DNA of 14,521 nt, taken from the NCBI GenBank assembly GCA_028565635.1, contig JAOXYB010064945.1, positions 10,081 to 24,601 on the forward strand. The letters run 5' to 3'. Origin of the DNA: Phoronis ovalis. Lineage: Eukaryota; Phoronida; Phoronidae. The notes under the pieces were generated by a model, which made no database searches, had not been told where the DNA came from, and saw nothing but the letters and a program-made list of their open reading frames with translations. Position 1 is the stretch's first letter. Each line of letters opens with the position of its first letter. The position numbers and the translations under genes are program-made. Positions 9,281-14,521 of the stretch are shown piece by piece.

Positions 9281-9391
9281 CTAAAAAACAAAATTTTATT
9301 ATGATTATTAATAATTAATTACTTTAGATTGTAGAATCCTGTCATGTGTTCAAATGTTTCATCATTTGCTGTATAATATATAAAACCTGAC

Positions 9392-9623
9392 CTTGATCTG
9401 AGTTAGTGGTGTGATCCACACTGGGTCCTGTATTTGGTGATAAAGTTCCACCAGCTGTTCTCTGCCAATCAAACTGGTCTCCATTGTAAGTGTTTGTGAA
9501 TCCGCACATGTCATTTTCAAATGTGCATGTAGCTGGTGGTGGGCATGCTCCCTGAGTGACTTTAATATCATCCAAAGCAATATCCCCTTGGTAACCTGTG
9601 CCACGCACCCCCTCAAAAACAAC
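9392..9623 (-). CDS. Exon 5: end of MAM B fused to start of MAM C
   Basis: The 232-nt exon starts in phase 0 with [19 protein letters not shown] and runs to GACPPPAT, which closes MAM B. It continues without a linker intron into [19 protein letters not shown] and VDHTT of MAM C, and ends in phase 1 after DQ. The inter-domain intron present between A and B is missing here. Exon 14 has the same fused layout and nearly the same length (229 nt). Another open frame across the same bases carries no MAM signature and is a shadow. Confidence 0.92.
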
Positions 9624-10115
9624 CTAACAAAAACAAAATTTTAGACTGAAATGAAAACAAGAGTGTGTGTTCGAGTTGATAAACAACCATTTTCACAATT
9701 AGCTGGCAATAAGGGTAGTTGATTTTTTATTGGATCAATATTTAGTCAGTTGGGTCACACAGTCAAGTTTAACAGTTGGGATGTCAACCTCAGATGGTTC
9801 TAGAAATTGTTCTATAATTGCAGCTTCCTAATTTGTTGCAGGAAAGGTATAAACTTTCATTGAAATAAACTATAATTATTTCTATCATTGAAAAATTCTT
9901 ATTAGTATATTTTAATGATCAATAACACTTTTCAGAGATTTCCAATTATTATCATTTTCTCTGAGAATATTCATTCACATAATTTTTGCCCTCTTGTTTT
10001 TAATTCTGATAACACAAAATGGAACTTGCACACCTAAAATTTTGCAGTCTCAATTTCCCTGCTTTTATATTTTTTAAAGTCAAAAATACTTTAAAGTACA
10101 ATTATTTGAACTCAC
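9624..10115 (-). other. Intron between exons 4 and 5
   Basis: The 492-nt GT-AG intron is AT-rich. No exon, repeat or conserved motif is visible to me. The two flanking exons join in phase 0 as NAWQ-VVFEG. Confidence 0.75.
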
Positions 10116-10375
10116 CTGCCAAGCATTATTTCTAGCTACTGTAAACTGTTGGAAAAGCCAAATGTTACCACGATTACCACTCATTGTCCAAATAGAAGGT
10201 CCAAGCCGTCCATTAACTTTCAAATAAACATTTAAAGTTCCAATGTTTTGACCAAACATATGATACCAGAATTGTACACATTCTGGATTGTTGATATTGG
10301 AAGTATAGGGGGCACTTAATAGACGAGCTGTATCACCAGGATTTCTCTGTGAAGTTTCCATAAAGACATAATAAC
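10116..10375 (-). CDS. Exon 4: centre of MAM domain B
   Basis: The 260-nt exon enters in phase 1 (GGT Gly) and leaves in phase 0 at NAWQ before GTGAGT. It reads GYYVFMETSQ, then GDTARLLSAP, CVQFWYHMFGQNIGTLNVY, GRLGPSIW and GNRGNIW, which is the typical MAM core with the third conserved Cys. GQNIG, LN.Y and GRLG.SIW recur almost unchanged in exon 13, more closely than in any other domain of the window. Confidence 0.92.
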
Positions 10376-10710
10376 CTACAATTTAAAATGGTATTACTAA
10401 TAATAGTTACATCACAGATACATATAGTTCTGGTTTACTTTGGTTTTGGTTTGGTGCTATACTAGTGGTAAAGCTACAATGGTATTTATTAAGAAATGTA
10501 AACAGTTGCAGATTACTTGCCAAGGATTCCTGACAAAATTTTGTTCTTTTGGATTAGATTATGGCAATCTATTTAAACATTTTGAGATTGGTTTAATTTT
10601 GCAACAACTCAAAGAACTCCTAAATCTTTTAACAAAATGCTCCCTAAATTGGAAGGATATTAGAATCTTATAATCACATTCTAACATGCTCAATATGTCA
10701 CATAACATAC
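10376..10710 (-). other. Intron between exons 3 and 4
   Basis: The 335-nt GT-AG intron contains a plus-strand open frame at 10440-10673 with no recognisable motif, which I read as chance. I see no repeat or exon in it. Confidence 0.7.
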
Positions 10711-10854
10711 CATATTGGCCTCTTGTAGTATGATCATACTGCGGTCCAGTACCTCTACTTGCTGTACCATTACGATGACGTGTCCAATCGTATCCTGGGG
10801 TGTCTGTGCTATCTTGCTTAAAGTCACAGAAGTCAGCTTGGAAGTCACACATTT
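10711..10854 (-). CDS. Exon 3: N-terminal part of MAM domain B
   Basis: The 144-nt exon is bounded by phase 1 introns on both sides. It encodes MCDFQADFCDFKQDSTD, then YDWTR, NGTASRGTGP and DHTT. The first two conserved MAM cysteines and the DW aromatic motif are present, and NGT is a possible N-glycosylation site. It runs in frame a short way past its donor (CAATATG|GTATGT). The closest exon in the window is exon 12, which shares KQDSTD and DWTR at the same positions. Confidence 0.9.
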
Positions 10855-11332
10855 CTAAGAGAAGAGGTAGTAAAATTGTGACATTTGCTTAAAAATTTCT
10901 TTACAAACTCAACAGTATAATATCAATAAATGTTCATGATAATTAAAATTATATGAAATTATAACTGAATGTATACAGAAACATTTATTTTATAAATCGA
11001 GCAAAATGCAAAAATATTATGTCCAACAGAAAATTGAAGGCTGAGCTAGCTAGCAAAATATATTGTAAGACATGTTTGAATTTATTCATAAGGGCATGCC
11101 ATGCATATATATGCGTATGTGTGAGTGCGTACATACATACATACATATAGATGTTTGAATGGTCACCCAATGTTTTTAATAAAACCCCCTAATAATCAAA
11201 TTAATTGAAATATGAGTATCAATAATTGAATAGGCTGATTTCAAAAATATATTTGTAATAATAAAGTTTATCATTCAAATTGATAGTTGTGACATAAAAA
11301 CAGGAATCAGAACTATATTTGATTATACTCAC
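10855..11332 (-). other. Intron between exons 2 and 3, with microsatellite
   Basis: The 478-nt AT-rich intron joins the A and B domain modules. A tetranucleotide run of ACAT units occupies about 11130-11147, next to alternating purine-pyrimidine sequence (catatatatgcgtatgtgtg). Nothing else stands out. Confidence 0.75.
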
Positions 11333-11423
11333 TGGCTGGAAGACAAGCCCCATCAGCTACAGTGATGTCATCAAGTCCTATGTCTCCTTGCCAACTGTCA
11401 CCCACAACACCTTCAAACACGAT
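11333..11423 (-). CDS. Exon 2: C-terminal part of MAM domain A
   Basis: The 91-nt exon sits between a CGTTTTAG acceptor and a strong A|GTGAGT donor. It reads IVFEGVVGDSWQGDIGLDD and ends at GACLPA. It starts in phase 0 and ends in phase 1 with A, which joins AA of exon 3 to make Lys. This is the standard MAM C-terminal exon, holding the last conserved Cys. It has the same length as exon 11 and shares SWQGDI.LDDIT..DGAC with it. Confidence 0.9.
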
Positions 11424-11636
11424 CTAAAACGAGTAATTACTATTGCATTACAACAGACTTACTATAGTTTAACTGCAACATTATTTTATCTTAAATTTCA
11501 GTAATTATTGGTAATTACATGTCTGGGAGATGACTAACCTACCTACAGTCTCTTAAAAAGAAATCGCAAACTCCAATTTAATTAACAAATCTGAATAAGT
11601 TGTTGATATTTTATAGCAGTTATAAACAAACTGTAC

Positions 11637-11890
11637 CTGGTATCTGGCAGCAGATACAATAGTTTTTTGAGCTTGTTTCCAGACATTTCCTTGAGTGCCT
11701 GATCTTGTCCATATCAAAGTCTTAGTAGTGCCTTTTTGTATATAGACATTAAAAGTATTAACGTGAGCCCCAAACATATGGTACCAGAAGGTCAAACATT
11801 TTCCAGTGGTCGAAGCTTGTATACCAGAGGTCAACAAAGCTCGATCACCAGGTACACGAGGTAACGACGTTTCCATGAATAAATAATATC
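11637..11890 (-). CDS. Exon 1 of window: centre of MAM domain A
   Basis: The 254-nt exon follows a TTTTCAG acceptor and ends RYQ before a GTACAG donor. It enters in phase 1, with GA completing a Gly codon, and leaves in phase 0. It begins GYYLFMETS and carries the MAM core TGKCLTFWYHMFGAHV and a GTQGNVWKQAQ stretch. The CDFE/DW half of this domain is missing. I searched 11891-14521 on this strand for that motif and found none, so the preceding exon should lie beyond the window. By comparison with exon 9 it should be near 150 nt and symmetric in phase 1. This exon is most like exon 10. Confidence 0.9.
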
Positions 11891-12856
11891 CTGAAAATGA
11901 AAATATCTTGATTGTTAATAATTCATGCTTGAGTTTATTAATTAAATATTTATGCAATTATCTGCTAATTGTTTTAAATTCTCTTATTTTGAACATCTAA
12001 AAAATATTTCTTTTAATAAAACGAAGAATTCAATTTCTAACATTAACAAGGCTATGATGAGAATCATCATAAGCTGCTTAAATTGACCTCTGGGCCAAAG
12101 CAATTGTATATTATGAATATCAATCGTACCTGTTTTAGAAGTAGAGTTTCATTTAAAGGGGCGAGAACCATTTATTTCTTAGTTATCTTTGTTACAATGT
12201 ATCTTTAGAACTATAGACTAAAAGTATTATAATGTATACATTTTCTTTTTAGTCAGTTTTTTTTTTCAATTCAACTACAGTTTGGTCCAATTTGTTGCCA
12301 CGGTAACGGAATTTCTGCCATTTACCGCAAAAACTAGTTTTAACTTTATAAGAATTTAACAGTTTTAACTTTAAATCGCGTAATTCAAATTGCATCCGAA
12401 AATACCACGGGCCTAGCACAAAAATGTGTCTCAAAATTTTGATGCCCATCTCATAATTTGCAACATTGTTTCAAAGGCGTGCCATTGGTTTGAATTTGGG
12501 CATCTGCAATTTTATTCCGAACATGTCCCTGAAAATAAAACTACACGCACTTATTGAGGATCAATGTGTCTTCTTGCGATTTAGCCACTTTATATATGTA
12601 CTAAAACTTTTCATAACACACTGTGATAATAAGTTAAATTAATTCAAATCACAGAAGATACCACAAATTCAAAACCCTAGAAAATCGAGATTTCAATCCT
12701 ATAAACTTCAAACAGACCTCGTGGAGCAATTTTCACTCCAAAATAGTGGGAAATCATTCGTTTGTAAGCTGAATAGCATATAAAATATGTTTCGATACGT
12801 GCCTACAAAATTTCGGCCCATGATTGGTAAAAAAATGGCAAAATAATTGAATGGGA

Positions 12857-12937
12857 AGCCAATTGCTCGAAAACTTTAATCACATGACCTGGATTATTCA
12901 TTATGTGGGCGGGCTTTTCATATTATGGATATATAGG
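12857..12937 (+). promoter_or_regulatory. Promoter-like motif cluster, plus strand
   Basis: In about 80 bases there is GCCAATTG (CCAAT box), CACATGACC (E-box-like), GGGCGGGC (GC box, 12907-12914) and GATATATAG (TATA-like, 12929-12937), in the order of a plus-strand RNA polymerase II promoter. No supported gene lies downstream on this strand, only repeats. It could be a promoter remnant of a mobile element, an antisense start, or chance. Confidence 0.3.
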
Positions 12938-13157
12938 TCAACACATGTTTAGAATATGCTTTTGAGTGAAGATTTATTTGTTGCAATTTATTATGTGAAA
13001 ATAATTGATGATCACGGTGCCTACAAGTAGAAAAGAAACATTGAAAAGGCAACATAGAAGCTGGTGAAGAAATGCAAAGTCAGATTTTTCACCGGTCTTC
13101 AGAAAAAGCTGTTTTTTCATTAAAAATCTATGGCCTTCATGAATCCACCTTTCGAAT

Positions 13158-13881
13158 CATCTAGTTAATGCTTTGTCTTTCTGGTATGTGGCACAATTTA
13201 ACGTGCCCTCTCGGGAACAAACGTGGCCACCAGTTGGCCATATTGGAAGTAATCCGAGTCACATTTTTATCTGGCTTCCGACACTGAGACCTATACTTAC
13301 CCTGTATCGAATATGAACCTGGTAAGATAAAAACTGAAGCTGTAATTGCTACGTACAATTTCGAGAACAAATATGGCTGTCAGTCGGCAAAAAGGAATTG
13401 ATCTTGGTCAAAATTATACTTACCTGCACTTTGTCCTGTACTTACCCTGTACCGAATATAAAGCTGATCGGATAAAAACTGAAGCAATTATTGCAAGACA
13501 AAGAAAGTTTTACGCACAAAGAAATATGTCGAAAATTAAAATCGCCATTTACCCACTTTTCAAGGTCCTTCTAAAATGTCACTTTAGCCTATTACGCCCT
13601 CCAGCTTATAGCCATCGAATGGTTCTGTTGATGTTTAGTCTTTCCTGCAACCCACACAAAGTAACGTACCCTCTTGGAAACAAACATGGCCGCCAGTCAG
13701 CAATATTGGAAGTAATCAAGATCAAAATTAAGACAGACATGCAATTCGGCATTTATTTAACCTGTAGCGAATATGAAGCTGATCGGGTAAAAACTAAAGC
13801 TAAATAGAAAAAGGAAGTGTTATGGACGACAAGACGCATAGCTTACGACTATATGCCCATGCACCATGTGCGATGGGCATA
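13158..13881 (+). repeat. Dispersed-type repeat with three related internal modules
   Basis: Three modules share gaacaaa..tggc..CAGT..gc, then a segment ending ctgta.cgaatat.aa.ct followed by g.taaaaact.aagc. They run about 13211-13345, 13371-13495 and 13674-13807. The first and third also share an upstream flank (cgaat...ttagt/ttgtctttc...aacgt.ccctc). Module 2 lacks the middle Cys-free stretch and the spacing is unequal (about 160 and 303 bp). The unit ends in tatggacgac and a hairpin before an A-run. This arrangement resembles hairpin-ended intronic repeats that I remember from bivalves. Confidence 0.7.
13852..13881 (+). repeat. Strong hairpin at the end of the repeat
   Basis: TATGCCCATGCAC pairs with GTGC-G-ATGGGCATA around a CAT loop, giving a 13-bp stem with a single bulged G at 13872. 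It is followed directly by aaaaaa. The stem has no coding context and sits at the distal end of the repeat family unit, as expected for a 3' terminal structure of a mobile repeat. Confidence 0.8.
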
Positions 13882-13939
13882 AAAAATTGCACAAGATAGG
13901 CAAATATTATAGGCTCCGAAACTCAGGGTGTAGATGCCC

Positions 13940-14108
13940 AACTGTTAAAATTTTTATCCACAATTAAGAAGAATACATTTAGGATATTGATGATAGCCTT
14001 GCATTTGTTCTCCAAAATAAACACCCTACCATCCTCGAGTAGAAACCAAATTTTTAAGAGTTTATTTATCAAAATACTAGCACTTCCTCAAATACAAGTA
14101 CCTATGAA
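13940..14108. repeat. Direct repeat copy 1 of a pair
   Basis: This stretch matches 14276-14441 in the same orientation. Shared landmarks are aactgttaaaa, tttttat.cacaa..aagaaga, agcctt.catttgttct, ccat/tcc then agtagaa.cc, caattttt/caatttta, tttattca/tttattta and cacttcct.aaata.aag. Small insertions separate the copies, among them about 20 extra bases after agaaga here. The offset is about 335 bp. Confidence 0.7.
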
Positions 14109-14275
14109 TTCTTGCACTTAATGACTCATACCGGCTTATCTATGGGAAAACCCATGGAATATAATACAAGTCTCCTCATAAACAGAACCTCAACGAGTTT
14201 ACAATTCCTTATTAATCCAAGAGAAAATCAAAATATACAATAACTGTACCATATTATCATAATAGCTAGATAATG

Positions 14276-14441
14276 AACTGTTAAAATTAATTTTTATTCA
14301 CAAAGAAGAGCAGCCTTACATTTATTCTTCAGCCTTCCATTTAAAAAAAAACATCCTATCATTTCTTTAGTAGAATCCATGGTAGAATCCCAATTTTACA
14401 ATCTTTATTCAACAAATTATAACCACTTCCTGAAATATGAA
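14276..14441. repeat. Direct repeat copy 2 of a pair
   Basis: This is the second copy of the 13940-14108 sequence, with a duplicated tagaatcc element near 14372-14392 that copy 1 lacks. Divergence is substantial, so this is an old duplication or two insertions of one repeat family. Confidence 0.7.
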
Positions 14442-14521
14442 GATCTAAGCAGAAAACTTACCTTAAAAAGATATCCAAATGTTAGATTCCATATAATCCA
14501 GATAATTATTAGTTCAAGGTT

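Larger units (their letters stand above)
1081..11890 (-). other. Gene model: large MAM/LDLa modular extracellular protein, partial at both ends
   Basis: Seventeen minus-strand exons join with GT-AG introns in matching phases into about 1,874 codons without a stop. They encode eleven MAM domains and three LDLa repeats. Genomic spans from first to last conserved Cys: A (N-terminus missing) 11890-11343; B 10849-9543; C 9527-8179; D 7811-6852; E 6613-4860; F 4844-4078; LDLa1 4056-3964; G 3960-3481; LDLa2 3456-3352; H 3333-2845; LDLa3 2781-2677; I 2670-2182; J 2151-1684; K 1668-1081 (C-terminus missing). Each MAM shows the family signatures: CDFE..LC, DW, TGP..DHT, C..FWYHM, a G-Q-W stretch, IEG and GDIAIDD before a last Cys. 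MAM domains are extracellular adhesion or oligomerisation modules and LDLa repeats bind calcium and protein ligands, so the protein should be secreted or be an ectodomain. No signal peptide, membrane segment or protease domain lies in the window. MALRD1-like is the best family label; orthology cannot be judged here. Confidence 0.93.
11891..14521 (-). other. 3' part of a long repeat-filled intron upstream of exon 1
   Basis: At least 2.6 kb lie upstream of exon 1 without any readable MAM or LDLa segment, although the N-terminal exon of MAM A must exist. The stretch holds a small hairpin (12051-12074), a GC-richer non-coding block about 12250-12960 with promoter-like motifs, the triplicated repeat ending in a hairpin, and a pair of direct repeats. 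It is therefore best read as the acceptor-proximal part of one large intron. Confidence 0.75.

Noticed and set aside
9362-9622. 86-codon open frame on the same strand as exon 5
   Set aside because: It is an alternative frame of exon 5; the other frame carries MAM motifs and joins its neighbours in phase.
10440-10673. 77-codon plus-strand open frame
   Set aside because: It sits inside an intron opposite the gene, with no motif; chance is the simplest explanation.
12051-12074. Small inverted repeat (tatgatga-gaa-tcatcata)
   Set aside because: An 8-bp stem in AT-rich intron DNA is too short to claim as a functional structure.
12129-12160. Donor-like AAACAG|GTACG on the minus strand, read as a possible end of the missing MAM A exon
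   Set aside because: The phase 1 frame has a TGA about 25 bases upstream, with no acceptor between, and no DHTT or DW motif.
12249-12449. 66-codon minus-strand open frame
   Set aside because: It lies in a repeat-like intronic block and has no MAM, LDLa or other recognisable motif.
14462-14521. Possible upstream exon ending at a perfect minus-strand donor (TTTTTAAG|GTAAGT)
   Set aside because: Exon 1 needs a phase 1 donor; in that phase the 60 bases contain stops, including TAA directly before the end. No MAM motif is present in any frame.

Overview
The window is animal (metazoan) genomic DNA. It is visibly AT-rich, and almost all of its recognisable coding content is one large, intron-rich gene on the minus strand. 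The encoded protein is extracellular and modular: tandem MAM domains, with three LDL-receptor class A (LDLa) repeats among the last ones. I could place 17 coding exons between 11890 and 1081. All 16 introns between them have GT-AG ends and compatible phases. Together the exons give about 1,874 codons without a stop. Neither end of the gene is in the window: the first exon opens in the middle of a MAM domain and the last exon ends in the middle of another. The closest named family is the MAM/LDLa proteins (vertebrate MALRD1/Diet1 and similar large invertebrate proteins, including some coral skeletal-matrix proteins). I assign the family, not orthology.

Layout along transcription, from high to low coordinates. 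14521-11891 is the 3' part of a long intron filled with non-coding repeats: a pair of 170-bp direct repeats, a triplicated module ending in a strong hairpin, and a promoter-like stretch. 11890-4332 holds 15 short exons of 91-266 nt that carry MAM domains A to F. Most of these domains are built from a standard three-exon module: an N-terminal exon, a central FWYHM exon and a C-terminal GDIAIDD exon, joined by phase 1, phase 0 and phase 1 introns. 4222-1494 is one uninterrupted 2.7-kb exon with the end of MAM F, then LDLa1-MAM G-LDLa2-MAM H-LDLa3-MAM I-MAM J and the start of MAM K. 1268-1081 continues MAM K. 1080-1 has no exon I can support.

The main evolutionary signal is that domains A-B-C and D-E-F match each other in order, in exon lengths and in private sequence motifs, which points to duplication of a three-domain block. 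The long LDLa-containing exon has lost the standard intron positions and has introns only at unusual places. Its first LDLa repeat lacks exactly the two cysteines that would form one disulfide. The intron between MAM E exons at 4941-5972 contains a short inverted-repeat transposon inserted into a 210-bp tandem duplication; the undisturbed neighbouring copy shows the empty site.

The organism is probably a marine invertebrate. The hairpin-ended intronic repeats near 13.8 kb look like dispersed repeats I remember from bivalve molluscs, but this is recall and the taxonomic call is tentative. I see no multi-gene system, tRNA, rRNA or CRISPR array.
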